A stretch of DNA of 64,000 nt from Lentzea jiangxiensis (GTDB taxonomy: Bacteria; Actinomycetota; Actinomycetes; Mycobacteriales; Pseudonocardiaceae). Positions within the stretch are counted from its first letter, which is position 1. Each line of letters opens with the position of its first letter. The notes beneath the pieces were generated by a model that had not been told where the DNA came from, searched no databases, and was given only the letters and a program-made list of their open reading frames with translations. This document shows, in pieces, positions 55,513 through 64,000 of the stretch. A program made the translations under genes and the position numbers. The DNA lies in the NCBI RefSeq assembly GCF_900104175.1, contig NZ_FNIX01000001.1, positions 1,005,975-1,069,974 on the forward strand. Direction: 5' to 3'.

Positions 55513-56376
55513 GTGGTCGACGACGCTCCAGAGCAGAACACGTCCGGTGACGAGCCGACTTCCGATGCTTCGGGTGAAACCGGGAAGAAGAAGAAAAAGG
55601 GCAACTTCTGGAAGGAACTGCCCGTCCTCATCCTGGTCGCGTTCGGCCTCGCGATCGGCATCCAGGTCTTCCTGGGCCGCGTCTACATGATCCCGTCGGA
55701 GTCGATGGAGGCGACGCTGCACGGGTGCACCGACTGCTACGGCGACCGCGTGCTCGTGGACAAGGTCACCTACCGCTTCACCGAGCCGGCGCCCGGCGAC
55801 GTGATCGTCTTCCGCGGGCCGCCGTCGTGGCAGAACGACTTCATCTCCGAGGAGCCGGGCAACCCGGTCTCGCAGGGGCTGGCGTGGCTCGGGTCGCTGG
55901 TCGGCCTGCCGTCGGCGAACGAGGAGGACTTCGTCAAGCGCGTGATCGCCGTCGGCGGGCAGACCGTGAAGTGCTGCGACGAGCAGAACCGCGTGACCGT
56001 GGACGGCAAGCCCCTCGACGAGCCGTACAAGCACTTCGACGAGGGCACGCCGGCCGAGCAGGAGTCGTTCGAGGAGCTCAAGATCCCGGACGGGATGCTG
56101 TTCGTGCTGGGCGACAACCGCAACCACTCGTGCGACTCTCGCTGCCAGGGCCAGGGCGGCCTCAACGGCCTCGTGCCGGTGGACGACGTGATCGGCAAGG
56201 CGCGCGTGATCGTGCTGCCCCCGTCGCGGTGGGGCGGGGTGTCGGACCACGACCCGCAGGCCGTGTCGATGGGGGCGCCGGGCTGGCAGGAGAACGTGCC
56301 GCTGGGGCTGGGTATCGTCGCCGCGTGGCCGCTTCTGCTGCTCGGACGTCGAGTGCGAGACCGATTCCGCCGATGA
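55513..56376 (+). CDS. lepB: Type I signal peptidase (second of two)
   Basis: 287-aa tandem paralog of the previous gene. The N-terminal cytoplasmic region is longer with a Lys run (GKKKKKGNFW). The helix VLILVAFGLAIGIQVFLGRVY, Ser64 in IPSESMEATL, Lys in DFVKRVIAVGGQTV and LGDNRNHSCDSR are all intact. A second helix at the C-terminus (VPLGLGIVAAWPLLLLG) makes the topology differ from copy one. Both also have HGCTxC and the CCDEQ box. The two may divide substrates. Confidence 0.94.
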   Translation: MVDDAPEQNTSGDEPTSDASGETGKKKKKGNFWKELPVLILVAFGLAIGIQVFLGRVYMIPSESMEATLHGCTDCYGDRVLVDKVTYRFTEPAPGDVIVFRGPPSWQNDFISEEPGNPVSQGLAWLGSLVGLPSANEEDFVKRVIAVGGQTVKCCDEQNRVTVDGKPLDEPYKHFDEGTPAEQESFEELKIPDGMLFVLGDNRNHSCDSRCQGQGGLNGLVPVDDVIGKARVIVLPPSRWGGVSDHDPQAVSMGAPGWQENVPLGLGIVAAWPLLLLGRRVRDRFRR

Positions 56377-57167
56377 CCATGCTGATGCCGCCTCGCGCGG
56401 TCGTGCGGGGTTCGTCGGGGAACTGGGCGCTGCAGAGCACCCTGGAGCGCCGGGGCCTGGGTCCCGTCGCCGGGGTCGACGAGGCGGGGCGGGGTCCGTG
56501 CGCCGGGCCGCTGGTGATCGCCGCGTGCGTCCTCCGGCCGGGTGACGCGTCGCGGTTCGAGGGCCTGAACGACTCGAAGCTGATGACGGCGTCGGCGCGC
56601 GACAGGATGTACGACCTGGTCCTGAAGCGCGCGCTGGACCACTCGGTGGTCGTCGTGCCGCCCGCGGACATCGACTGGCTGGGCATCCACGTCATGAACA
56701 TCGAGGGCATGCGGCGCGCGGTGGCGCGGATGTCGACGCATCCCGGCTACGTCCTGACCGACGGGTTCAAGGTGCCGGGCATGCCCGCGCCGAACGTGGC
56801 GGTGCTCAAGGGCGACCAGGCCGCGGCGTGCGTGGCCGCGGCATCGGTGCTGGCCAAGGTCACGCGGGACCGGATCATGGCCGACCTGCACGAGCGCCAT
56901 CCCGAGTACGGGTTCAACGTGCACAAGGGTTACTGCACGCCCGACCACACGGCTGCGTTGATGGAGCACGGGCCGTGTGCGGAGCACCGGTGGTCGTATG
57001 TAAATGTGGCAGCGGCGGCTGCCAAGCACGGTCTCGCCGCGCCGCACAGGGTGGCGCGCGCCACGACCGCGGCGGCCGTGGTCCAGAATGATGCAGCCCC
57101 GGCTGATGCCGGGGAGCTCGCGACGAGGGAGGGCGCGGAGCAGATGATGACCCGCGCGGAGGCGTAA
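56373..57167 (+). CDS. rnhB: Ribonuclease HII
   Basis: 264-aa enzyme that removes ribonucleotides from DNA. Catalytic blocks: GVDEAGRGPCAGPLVIAA (Asp, Glu), LNDSKLM, YVLTDGFKVPG (Asp), and AASVLAKVTRDRIM. The core ends near residue 225; an Ala/Thr-rich tail of about 40 residues is extra. ATG overlaps the lepB stop (ATGA). The usual actinobacterial lepB-rnhB-DUF2469 order holds. Confidence 0.96.
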   Translation: MTMLMPPRAVVRGSSGNWALQSTLERRGLGPVAGVDEAGRGPCAGPLVIAACVLRPGDASRFEGLNDSKLMTASARDRMYDLVLKRALDHSVVVVPPADIDWLGIHVMNIEGMRRAVARMSTHPGYVLTDGFKVPGMPAPNVAVLKGDQAAACVAAASVLAKVTRDRIMADLHERHPEYGFNVHKGYCTPDHTAALMEHGPCAEHRWSYVNVAAAAAKHGLAAPHRVARATTAAAVVQNDAAPADAGELATREGAEQMMTRAEA

Positions 57168-57490
57168 TGAGTGCAGAGGATCTCGAGAAGTACGAGACCG
57201 AGATGGAACTGTCGCTGTACAAGGAGTACCGCGACATAGTCAGCCAGTTCTCGTTCGTCGTGGAGACCGAACGGCGTTTCTACCTGGCCAACTCGGTGGA
57301 CGTGCAGGTGCGCAACGCCGACGGCGAGGTGTACTTCGAGGTGCGCATGTCGGACGCGTGGGTGTGGGACATGTACCGGCCCGCGAGGTTCGTCAAGAAC
57401 GTTCGCGTCATCACGTTCAAGGACGTGAACGTGGAGGAGCTGGACAAGCCGGACCTCCGACTGCCGGAAAGCGGTCCGTTCCCCACCTGA
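57167..57490 (+). CDS. DUF2469 family protein (Rv2901c-like)
   Basis: 107-aa conserved actinobacterial protein. The sequence SAEDLEKYETEMELSLYKEY, RDIVSQFSFVVETERRFYLA and VRMSDAWVWDMYRPARFVKN is nearly invariant in the family. Its start overlaps the rnhB stop (TAATG). No enzymatic motif. Function unknown despite strong conservation. Confidence 0.93.
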   Translation: MSAEDLEKYETEMELSLYKEYRDIVSQFSFVVETERRFYLANSVDVQVRNADGEVYFEVRMSDAWVWDMYRPARFVKNVRVITFKDVNVEELDKPDLRLPESGPFPT

Positions 57491-57499
57491 GGTCTTCCG

Positions 57500-57549
57500 C
57501 AGCACCGCCCTCGCGTCCCGGGTCGTCCCGGGACGCGGGGGCGGTGCTG
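57500..57549 (+). terminator. Terminator after DUF2469 gene
   Basis: CAGCACCGCC pairs with GGCGGTGCTG and CGCGTCCCGGG with CCCGGGACGCG around loop TCGT, followed by TTTCG. A 21- to 23-bp stem beginning 10 nt after the stop; the strongest hairpin in the window. Confidence 0.85.
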
Positions 57550-57735
57550 TTTCGTGCCGCGGGTCGCCTTCCTCGGGCCAGTAGCACACCCCACCGACAA
57601 CTCCGCCACTTCAAGATCCACAACGGCCTACCTGTCCACAGCCGCTGAGTTGTCCACAGATTCCCCTCAGCCCGGCCACCCACCCCGCCCCGCCCGGCAA
57701 GGTCGAACCCGACGACCCGCAGGGAGGCGAGGACA

Positions 57736-58110
57736 GTGGTGGCACAGGCACCGGTGGGGACCAGGCAGCAGGAGAGAGGCCGTCAGGGCGAGGACCTGGC
57801 GTGCAGGTATCTGGAGGAGCAGGGCCTGGTGGTCCTGTCGCGGAACTGGACGTGCCGCGACGGTGAGCTCGACATCGTGGCCGTGGAGGGCGACCAGCTG
57901 GTCGTCTGCGAGGTCAAGACGAGATCCGGTCCCGCGTGGGGACGCCCGGACGAGGCCGTGGACCAGCGCAAGCTCTCACGCCTGCGCCGAACAGCCCTGC
58001 GCTGGCTCGCGGCGCACGGCGTCGGCTGGTGCAACGTCCGCGTCGACCTGATCTCGGTCACCTGGCCCCCGTCCGGCGAAGCCCGCCTGCAGCACCTGCG
58101 GGGAGCCTGA
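57736..58110 (+). CDS. YraN/UPF0102 endonuclease-like protein
   Basis: 124-aa protein with a restriction-endonuclease-like fold. Motifs: RQGEDLACRYLEEQGLVVLSR, the D-ExK pattern in DGELDIVAVEGDQLVVCEVK and TRSG, and AVDQRKLSRLRRTALRWL. Biochemical role is unclear in the family. It lies in the conserved order yraN-comM-dprA. Confidence 0.93.
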   Translation: MVAQAPVGTRQQERGRQGEDLACRYLEEQGLVVLSRNWTCRDGELDIVAVEGDQLVVCEVKTRSGPAWGRPDEAVDQRKLSRLRRTALRWLAAHGVGWCNVRVDLISVTWPPSGEARLQHLRGA

Positions 58111-58111
58111 G

Positions 58112-59629
58112 ATGGGCCTCGCACAGGCGTGGTCGGTGGCGCTCTGCGGCGTCGACGGCCTGCCGGTGGAGATCGAGGCGGACGTGGGCGTGGGCCAGCC
58201 CCGCACCCACCTCCTCGGGCTGCCCGACGCGTCGCTGCACGAGTCGAAGGAGCGCGTGAAGGCCGCCGTCCGCAACAGCGAGGAGGAGTGGCCGAAGCAG
58301 CGCATCGTCCTGGGCCTGTCCCCGGCGAACCTGCCGAAGGGCGGCAGCAGCTACGACCTGGCCATCGCCTGCGCCACGCTGGCCGCCTCGGGCGCGATCC
58401 CGCCCGACCGCCTCGCCACCACCGTCCTGCTGGGCGAGCTGGCCCTGGACGGCCGCATCCGCCCGGTCCGCGGCGTCCTGCCCGCCCTGCTGGCGGCCCG
58501 CCGCGCGGGCCTCACGCAGGCCGTCGTCCCCGTGGCCACCCTGCCCGAGGCCGCCCTGGTGGACGGCGTGGACATCCACGGCGCCCTCACCCTGCCCGAG
58601 GTCCTGGCGTGGCTGCGCGGCGACGAGGTGCCGCTGCCGAAGCCACCGCGGCCGGTCGACCCGCCGCTGCCGCAGGTCCCGGACCTGGCCGACGTGGTCG
58701 GCCAGCCGGAAGCCCGCTGGGCGCTGGAGGTGGCGGCAGCCGGCGCCCACCACCTCCTCCTGACGGGCCCACCGGGCACCGGCAAGACGATGCTCGCCGA
58801 ACGCCTCCCGGGCCTGCTCCCACCCCTGACCCGCGAGGAGTCGCTGGCCGTCACAGCGGTGCACTCCGTGGCCGGCGTCCTCTCCTCCGACTACCCGCTG
58901 GTCGCGAGCCCGCCGTTCGTCAACGTGCACCACACGACGTCGATAGCGGCCCTGATAGGCGGCGGAAGCGGACTGGCGAAGCCGGGCGCCGCCTCCCGGG
59001 CGCACAGGGGAGTGCTGTTCCTGGACGAGGCCTGCGAGTTCGGCCAGAAGACCATCGACACCCTCCGCACAGCCCTGGAAGAGGGCGAGGTCCGCATCCC
59101 GCGCCGCGACGGCATAGCCCGCTACCCGGCGCGCTTCCAGCTGATCCTCGCCACCAACCCGTGCCCGTGCGCCCCACCGAAGGAGGTCGACTGCATCTGC
59201 ACCAGCACGGTCCGCCGCCGCTACCAGTCCAAGCTGTCCGGCCCGCTGCTCGACCGAGTGGACCTCCGCGTCCGCATGAGAGCGACCACCGCCATGTCGA
59301 ACGCCGACGCGGCCCCACCCGACTCGACGGCAACGGTCCGCGAACGTGTCCTCAAGGCCCGCTCGCGAGCCGCCACCCGCTGGTCGGCCCACGGCCACAA
59401 CTGGCAGGCCAACGCCCTGGTCCCCGGCCCAGCACTCCGCCAGGAGTTCGCGCTCCCACGCGACACCACGGCGCTGCTGGACCGAGCCCTGGCCATCGGC
59501 GCCCTGACAGGCCGAGGCGCCGACAGGTGCCTGCGAGTCGCCTGGACCCTGGCCGACCTGGCCGAAGCCGACCGCCCCACCGCCGACCACGTGGCCGCCG
59601 CCCTCCAGTTCCGAGAACGCCGAGTCTGA
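58112..59629 (+). CDS. comM: YifB/ComM family Mg-chelatase-like AAA+ ATPase
   Basis: 505-aa hexameric helicase-like ATPase; ComM in Vibrio drives branch migration during DNA uptake. N-terminal ChlI domain (LPVEIEADVGVGQPRTHLLG, LSPANLPKGGSSYDLA), then Walker A LLTGPPGTGKTMLAERLPGL, Walker B GVLFLDEACEF, the zinc-binding Cys set CPCAPPKEVDCICT, and the C-terminal domain. It starts 1 nt after yraN. The 1.15-kb repeat region separates it from dprA, which normally follows at once. Confidence 0.95.
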   Translation: MGLAQAWSVALCGVDGLPVEIEADVGVGQPRTHLLGLPDASLHESKERVKAAVRNSEEEWPKQRIVLGLSPANLPKGGSSYDLAIACATLAASGAIPPDRLATTVLLGELALDGRIRPVRGVLPALLAARRAGLTQAVVPVATLPEAALVDGVDIHGALTLPEVLAWLRGDEVPLPKPPRPVDPPLPQVPDLADVVGQPEARWALEVAAAGAHHLLLTGPPGTGKTMLAERLPGLLPPLTREESLAVTAVHSVAGVLSSDYPLVASPPFVNVHHTTSIAALIGGGSGLAKPGAASRAHRGVLFLDEACEFGQKTIDTLRTALEEGEVRIPRRDGIARYPARFQLILATNPCPCAPPKEVDCICTSTVRRRYQSKLSGPLLDRVDLRVRMRATTAMSNADAAPPDSTATVRERVLKARSRAATRWSAHGHNWQANALVPGPALRQEFALPRDTTALLDRALAIGALTGRGADRCLRVAWTLADLAEADRPTADHVAAALQFRERRV

Positions 59630-59787
59630 CGCCTCTGCGCTGGTCTCCGGCTCTACTGCGGAGGCGCCAGACCAGCACCCTGCGCCGCCGTGGCTGGTCG
59701 GCCACGAGTACCGCCTGACAAACGGCGTTCGTGACCGGCGGCCGGCTGCCCGTCCGCCGGTCACGAGCCCAGGGGAGCCGTTCACCC

Positions 59788-60590
59788 GAGCCGCCGATCA
59801 TCAGCGGCAACCTTCGTCCCTCCGGCTGCCAGCGGACTCCAAGGCAGCCGTCCACCCAGGCTGCCGGTCGCCAGCGATGGCCCTTGGCACCCCGGCTGCC
59901 AGTGACTCCAAGACAGTCGTCCACCCGAGCCGCCGGTCGCGGAGCTTCCCGCCCCGACTCCGCGTCCCGCCCCGGTCGAGCGGGCGCACGTCCACTCCTG
60001 CGGACGCCCGCTCACCCACCAACCCCAGGGGTCTACCCCCAGTCCCCGACCACCAACGCCCTGATCCCCGAGCCGCCGGGCGCGGAGCCCACTCCCGCTC
60101 CGCGCCCGGCGCCTGCCCCGTTCACCCGAGCTGCCGGAGGCGAGCTTCGAGCCTCTGCTCGCCTCCGGCCCGAGGTGGGTCGTCCGCTCCTCCCCAGCGG
60201 GCGGCCCACCACCCCAGCCCTCTTACCGACTTCCGAGCCGCCGGTCGCGGAGCTTCCCGCCCGGACTCCGCGTCCGGCTCGGTCGAGCGGGCGCTCGTCC
60301 ACCCCTGCGAGCGCCCGCTCACCCACCAACCCAGAGGTTCGACCAGGCCCCGACCACCAAGCCTGAGCTCCCGAGCCGCCGGGCGCGGAACCTCACTCCC
60401 GCTCCGCGTCCGGCACCGCCCTGCTCACCCGAGCTGCTGGAGGCGGGCTTCGAACCTCTGCCTGCCTCCGGTCCCAGCCGAGCGGGCGTTCGTCCCCTGC
60501 GGGCGTCCGCTCACCCGCCGCCTGTCCCCACCGAGCCGCCGGGCGCGGAGCCCCACTCCCACTCCGCGCCCGGCACCTGTCCGTCCCACC
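59788..60590 (+). repeat. Hairpin-rich hierarchical tandem repeat between comM and dprA
   Basis: The gap 59630-60779 has no convincing gene. Markers GAGCCGCCGG/A recur at 59788, 59927, 60070, 60235, 60373 and 60533 (spacings 139, 143, 165, 138, 160). A shorter unit of about 70 bp is visible at 59822/59892. The region repeats at about 303-308 bp: 59927 with 60235, and 60136 with 60439. Each unit holds stem-loops: 59978-60013, 60285-60320 (13-bp perfect), 60480-60512, 60133-60169 (13-bp perfect) and 60439-60469. Another hairpin is at 60175-60211. Confidence 0.8.
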
Positions 60591-60779
60591 TGGACCAAGG
60601 AGTCCGACCATGTCCCCGCTTCTCGTCTGCGCTGCCACCTCGACCACCGCCCGAGCAGCCGCTTTGCCCGCGCTTCTGCGAATGCCGTGCACGGTGCGAA
60701 GGCGCTCGTCGGGTGCCAGTCCGCCGACGCCGTGGCGTTCGGAGCCCTGGCAGAGCTGGCTGCCCTGGTGGTGGTTCCG

Positions 60780-61922
60780 GTGAGCGCCGGGCCGACGGAT
60801 GCCGTCCGGCTGGCGCGGGCGTACCTGTCGCGGGTGGCGGAGCCGTACCCGGCGGCGCTGGCCGCGTTGGTGGCCCAGGTCGGGCCGGTCGAGGCCGCAG
60901 TGCTTGTCCGGGCTGGTGAGGTGTCGCCCTCGGTTGCCGGTCAGACTTCTGCTCGGCGGGCTGAGGAGCGGGCGGAGCAGGACCTCGCGCACGTTGCCAA
61001 GTTGGGTGGTCGGCTGGTTGTTCCTGAGGACGAGGAGTGGCCGCGGTGGCCGTTCGTCGCGTTGGAAGGGGTGTCGGCGCGGCGGTGTGGTGGTGAGCCG
61101 TTGGCGTTGTGGGTTCGCGGGGCGCACGACCTCGCCGAGGCGGTGGACAAGGCCGTGGCGATCGTGGGGTCGCGGGCTTCGACCGGGTACGGCGAGCACG
61201 TTGCCGGTGAGTTCGCGTTCGGGTTGGCGGCGGCGGGGGTGACGGTCGTGTCCGGGGCGGCGTACGGGATCGACGGCGCTGCTCACCGCGGTTCGCTCGC
61301 CGGTGGCGGGCTGACTGTCGCGGTGCTGGCGTGCGGGGTGGACTTCGCCTATCCCGCCGGGCACCAGGGGTTGCTCGCGAAGATCTCGCGGGAGGGGGTG
61401 GTCGTCAGCGAGTACCCGCCCGGGGTGATGCCTGCTCGGCACCGGTTCCTGACGCGCAACCGCCTCATCGCGGCGTTGGCCGGCGGCACGGTCGTCGTCG
61501 AGGCCGGGCGGCGCAGCGGGGCCAAGAACACCGCTGCGATCACGCTCGCGTTGGGGCGGCCGTTGATGGTGGTGCCGGGGCCGGTGACGTCGGCCAGTTC
61601 GATCGGGTGCCACGAGCTGTTGCGGGACGGGCAGGCGGTGTCGGTGAGCTCGGTGGCCGAGGTCGTCGAGTCGGTCGGGCGGTTCGGGGACGACCTCGCC
61701 ACCGAACCCGCGGAGAAGGAGAGCGAGCTCGGGGCACCGCAGGGCGAGGCCATGCGGGTCTACGAGGCTCTCGGAAAGCGGTGCGGGGTCAGCGACGAGG
61801 TCGTGTCGGTCGAGTCCGGTGTGCCGTTGGAACGGGTGCGGGCGCTGCTGCCCGAGTTGGAGCTGGCCGGGCTGGCGCTGCAGGTCGACGGTGGCTGGCA
61901 GAAGCTGGAGGTGCGGTGCTGA
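60780..61922 (+). CDS. dprA: DNA-processing protein DprA
   Basis: 380-aa protein that loads RecA on single-stranded DNA in transformation. It has an N-terminal helical domain (RLARAYLSRVAEPYPAALAA), the Rossmann-like core with VAIVGSRASTGYGEHVAGE, VVSGAAYGIDGAAHRGSL, GVDFAYPAGHQGLL and FLTRNRLIAALAGGTVVVEA, then a C-terminal winged-helix part. GTG 60780 gives the usual length. The frame stays open further upstream, but through repeat sequence. Its stop abuts that of the opposing gene (TGATCA). Confidence 0.93.
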   Translation: MSAGPTDAVRLARAYLSRVAEPYPAALAALVAQVGPVEAAVLVRAGEVSPSVAGQTSARRAEERAEQDLAHVAKLGGRLVVPEDEEWPRWPFVALEGVSARRCGGEPLALWVRGAHDLAEAVDKAVAIVGSRASTGYGEHVAGEFAFGLAAAGVTVVSGAAYGIDGAAHRGSLAGGGLTVAVLACGVDFAYPAGHQGLLAKISREGVVVSEYPPGVMPARHRFLTRNRLIAALAGGTVVVEAGRRSGAKNTAAITLALGRPLMVVPGPVTSASSIGCHELLRDGQAVSVSSVAEVVESVGRFGDDLATEPAEKESELGAPQGEAMRVYEALGKRCGVSDEVVSVESGVPLERVRALLPELELAGLALQVDGGWQKLEVRC

Positions 61923-62438
61923 TCAGTCCGGGACGGCCGGGCCGTCGTCAGGGTCGTTGCCGCGCAGCACCAGGGCGGCGACCACGGCGTCGGCGAGAGC
62001 CTCCGCCTTCTGCTGCTCCATGCCCAGCGAGAGAGCGCGATCGAGGGCGATCTTGCGCACCTCGGCCAGCTGGGGCGTGGTCAGGGGCGTGGACGGCAGC
62101 TCGAGCGGTTCGGCGGGCTTGCCGCGGAGTTTGCGCCACGCCTTGCGCGCGGCGTTGGTCGTCCCCTGCTGCACGGCCTTGCCGACGCTGTCGGACACGG
62201 CGGTGATCACGCTGCCGGACACCAGGGCGATCACCGGGGTCGCCATCGCGACGATGTCGCCCAAGCCGAAGCCCAGCGGGTCGTCGTGGGCCTGGCGGAG
62301 CCGGCGTTCGGCCTGCTTGGGGTTCTCCAGGTAGGGCGCGGCGACTATCTCGAACGAAGGCAGCTCCTCGGGAGCGATCTTGCGCACGACTCGGCGGGCG
62401 AGCTCGTCGACTGTTCGGACGGTGGTGCTGACTACCAT
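61923..62438 (-). CDS. Hypothetical protein with one hydrophobic segment
   Basis: 171-aa protein, family not recognised. The N-terminal part (TVDELARRVVRKIAPEELPS) is helical and charged. A hydrophobic segment (IVAMATPVIALVSGSVITAV, about 63-83) may cross the membrane. A basic region GTTNAARKAWRKLRGKP and a helical C-terminus (VRKIALDRALSLGMEQQKAEALADAV) follow. GGAG precedes ATG 62438. It sits alone between dprA and xerC. Similar small proteins lie near toxin-like or effector genes in actinobacteria, but no function can be claimed. Confidence 0.7.
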   Translation of the reverse strand: MVVSTTVRTVDELARRVVRKIAPEELPSFEIVAAPYLENPKQAERRLRQAHDDPLGFGLGDIVAMATPVIALVSGSVITAVSDSVGKAVQQGTTNAARKAWRKLRGKPAEPLELPSTPLTTPQLAEVRKIALDRALSLGMEQQKAEALADAVVAALVLRGNDPDDGPAVPD

Positions 62439-62594
62439 CGCTACTCCGAAAGGTGATCTGTACGTGCCACCAACCCCTGGTCGTCACAGGGAGTTGAAAC
62501 GTTATCGTGTTCTCGATCATGAGAGCGCTCTCAAGCGGCACGGGGGTGTGGCGATACTTGACCAAACGCCCCGACTGGCGCAGCGTCTTGACCT

Positions 62595-63572
62595 ATGTCC
62601 CCGCCGCCGCATGGTCGGACACGTCGTGTCGATCTCGTTCGCCTGCGCGAAAAATTGCCTGCGCACGTCGCGGAGGTGTTGCGGCAGTACGAACGCCACT
62701 TGGCGTTGGAGCGTGATCTGTCAACGCACACAGTGCGCGCGTACGTGGGCGACGCAGTGGCGTTGCTGGGACACGTCGCCGGGAATATCCCGGAAAACGC
62801 CGCTGTCGAGCACGTAGACCTGGCAAATCTGCGGTCATGGCTTGCGGCGCAACGCGCAACGGGTGCGAGCCGCACGACTCTCGCGCGTCGCGCTGCCGCT
62901 GCACGCGCGTTCACGGCGTGGGCGCACCGAACAGGGCATTTGGCGTCGGATCCGGGGCCTCGCCTCGCTGCTCCGCGGCCGCACCGGACGTTGCCGTCCG
63001 TGTTGCGCCAGGACCAGGCGAAGGACGTGATGAGCGCCGTATCCTCCGGCGCGTCCCAAGGTGATCCGGTTGCGCTGCGTGATCAGGCCGTGGTGGAGTT
63101 GCTGTACGCCACCGGTATCCGCGTGGCCGAACTCTGTGGTCTTGATCTCGACGACGTGGACTACTCCCTAAGGGTGATTCGAGTTCTGGGCAAAGGTGGA
63201 CGAGAGCGCAGCGCGCCGTTCGGCGTGCCGGCCGAGCGCGCGGTGCGCCGGTGGGTGGACGAGGGCAGGAACGCCCTGGTGGCACCGGATTCGCCGCCCG
63301 CCCTGTTCCTCGGTGCGCGCGGGGGCCGGCTGAACCAGCGGGCCGTCCGCGCTCTGGTGCACGAGGTCGTCGCCGAGGTACCGGACGCGCCGGACATCGG
63401 GCCGCACGGGTTGCGCCACTCCGCCGCGACCCATTTGCTGGAAGGAGGAGCGGACCTGCGCACCGTCCAAGAGCTGCTTGGTCACGCTACGCTCGCAACG
63501 ACTCAGCTTTACACACACGTCACTGTCGAACGGCTGAAGGCGATCCATGACCGAACCCACCCCCGTTCCTGA
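62595..63572 (+). CDS. xerC: Tyrosine recombinase XerC
   Basis: 325-aa site-specific recombinase acting with XerD at dif to resolve chromosome dimers. The core-binding domain is about 20-120 ([21 protein letters not shown]). Catalytic residues: Arg in [15 protein letters not shown], Lys in [12 protein letters not shown], His-x-x-Arg in [12 protein letters not shown], His in ELLGHATL and Tyr in TTQLYTHVT. The conserved place after dprA in this lineage supports XerC rather than a phage integrase. Its 3' end overlaps whiG by 26 bp. Confidence 0.93.
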   Translation: MSPPPHGRTRRVDLVRLREKLPAHVAEVLRQYERHLALERDLSTHTVRAYVGDAVALLGHVAGNIPENAAVEHVDLANLRSWLAAQRATGASRTTLARRAAAARAFTAWAHRTGHLASDPGPRLAAPRPHRTLPSVLRQDQAKDVMSAVSSGASQGDPVALRDQAVVELLYATGIRVAELCGLDLDDVDYSLRVIRVLGKGGRERSAPFGVPAERAVRRWVDEGRNALVAPDSPPALFLGARGGRLNQRAVRALVHEVVAEVPDAPDIGPHGLRHSAATHLLEGGADLRTVQELLGHATLATTQLYTHVTVERLKAIHDRTHPRS

Positions 63573-64000
63573 CGCCGCAGGGGGAGGATCGCGTACGGCG
63601 ACCGTGCCCCCTGACCCCGTCCTGCCCGCACCAGCGTCGAAGCAGGCGAGCAACGGGCACCGTCAGAACGGCGCGCCGCACAGCACCGAGGCGATCCCCG
63701 AGCCCGGTGCCGACACGCATGTCAACGGCACGCCCGCTGCCGTCCCGACCGGCGTGACGCGCGCGGACGTCCGGTCCGGTGACGACGTCGAAGCCGGCAT
63801 CGTCGCGCTGTGGCGCAGCTACGGCGAGTCCCGCGACCAGGGCCAGCGCGACCGCCTGGTGCTGCACTACGCGCCGCTGGTCAAGTACGTCGCCGGCCGC
63901 GTCGGCACGGGCCTGCCCGCCCACGTGGACGTCGCCGACCTGATCCAGTCCGGAATCTTCGGCCTGGTCGACGCGATCGAGAAGTTCGAGCCGGAGCGCG
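63547..64000 (+). CDS. whiG: WhiG/FliA-like sigma factor (partial, runs off the window)
   Basis: The first 151 codons are seen. After an unusual N-terminal Pro/Ala/Gly-rich extension of about 70 residues, region 1.2-2 appears as [40 protein letters not shown] and [20 protein letters not shown], matching WhiG, which drives aerial hyphae commitment to sporulation in streptomycetes. ATG 63547 lies inside xerC; a GTG near 63754 is an alternative that would drop the extension. The 3' end is outside the window. Confidence 0.85.
   Translation, partial: MTEPTPVPDAAGGGSRTATVPPDPVLPAPASKQASNGHRQNGAPHSTEAIPEPGADTHVNGTPAAVPTGVTRADVRSGDDVEAGIVALWRSYGESRDQGQRDRLVLHYAPLVKYVAGRVGTGLPAHVDVADLIQSGIFGLVDAIEKFEPER

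Noticed and set aside
59788..60590. CRISPR array
   Set aside because: Repeats are long, imperfect, and without unique equal-length spacers; no cas genes nearby.
60610..60779. Longer dprA start or separate gene upstream
   Set aside because: The frame is open but composition continues the repeat region; the DprA core begins after 60780.

Overview
The window is a 64 kb chromosomal segment of a high-GC actinomycete. Gene order and protein content point to the Pseudonocardiales, perhaps a Lentzea/Saccharothrix/Actinosynnema-type organism. That placement is an inference; no rRNA or other taxonomic marker is present. The backbone follows the actinobacterial housekeeping order known from mycobacteria: rsmD-coaD-(Rv2927c-like)-yceD-rpmF-rnc-mutM ... 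acyP ... smc ... ftsY ... amtB-glnB-glnD ... ffh-amidohydrolase ... rpsP-khpA-rimM-trmD-rplS-lepB-rnhB-DUF2469-yraN-comM-dprA ... xerC-whiG. Accessory blocks interrupt this backbone.

Layout. 0.1-5.6 kb: pyruvate carboxylase, a metallo-beta-lactamase-fold hydrolase and rsmD. 5.7-10.2 kb: coaD, a coiled-coil protein, and the yceD-rpmF-rnc-mutM run. 10.4-19.2 kb (accessory): PadR/HAAS pair, MarR regulator, KdpD/KdpE without the Kdp pump, two tandem paralogous one-pass membrane proteins, a secreted CAP protein, acylphosphatase, and an ECF sigma with its zinc anti-sigma. 19.3-29.7 kb: smc, an acyltransferase, TPR and GNAT proteins, an anmK-sodium symporter operon and ftsY. 30-38.7 kb: a ureide (purine) catabolism island with an IclR regulator, malate synthase, an aldolase-like protein, uricase, OHCU decarboxylase, allantoinase and allantoicase. 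38.8-44.6 kb: a secreted S33 peptidase and the ammonium module amtB-glnB-glnD behind GlnR-like boxes. 44.9-52.2 kb: a P-loop/HAD pair, ffh, an amidohydrolase, an ECF41 sigma with its divergent AhpD-like partner, a CPBP protease and pxpA. 52.3-59.6 kb: ribosome/tRNA maturation genes, two signal peptidases, rnhB, yraN and comM. 59.7-64 kb: a hairpin-rich tandem repeat, dprA, an unknown membrane protein, xerC and the start of whiG.

Working together. Urate would be degraded to allantoin, allantoate, ureidoglycolate and glyoxylate, with malate synthase assimilating the glyoxylate. The adjacent ammonium transport and PII module would sense nitrogen status. Hydroxyisourate hydrolase and ureidoglycolate lyase are not present locally. 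FtsY and Ffh (SRP pathway) plus two signal peptidases cover protein export.

The most unusual non-coding items are: (i) a roughly 300-bp dispersed repeat found downstream of two genes (4715-5013 and 29654-29942) that includes a 42-nt identical block; (ii) a hierarchical tandem repeat full of GC-rich stem-loops between comM and dprA (about 59788-60590); (iii) several strong palindromes placed as operators, including a DasR-type (dre-like) site before anmK, a perfect 16-bp palindrome before marR, a perfect 17-bp-arm hairpin between two divergent genes, and an inverted repeat over the aceB promoter. No tRNA, rRNA, insertion sequence or CRISPR array was seen.
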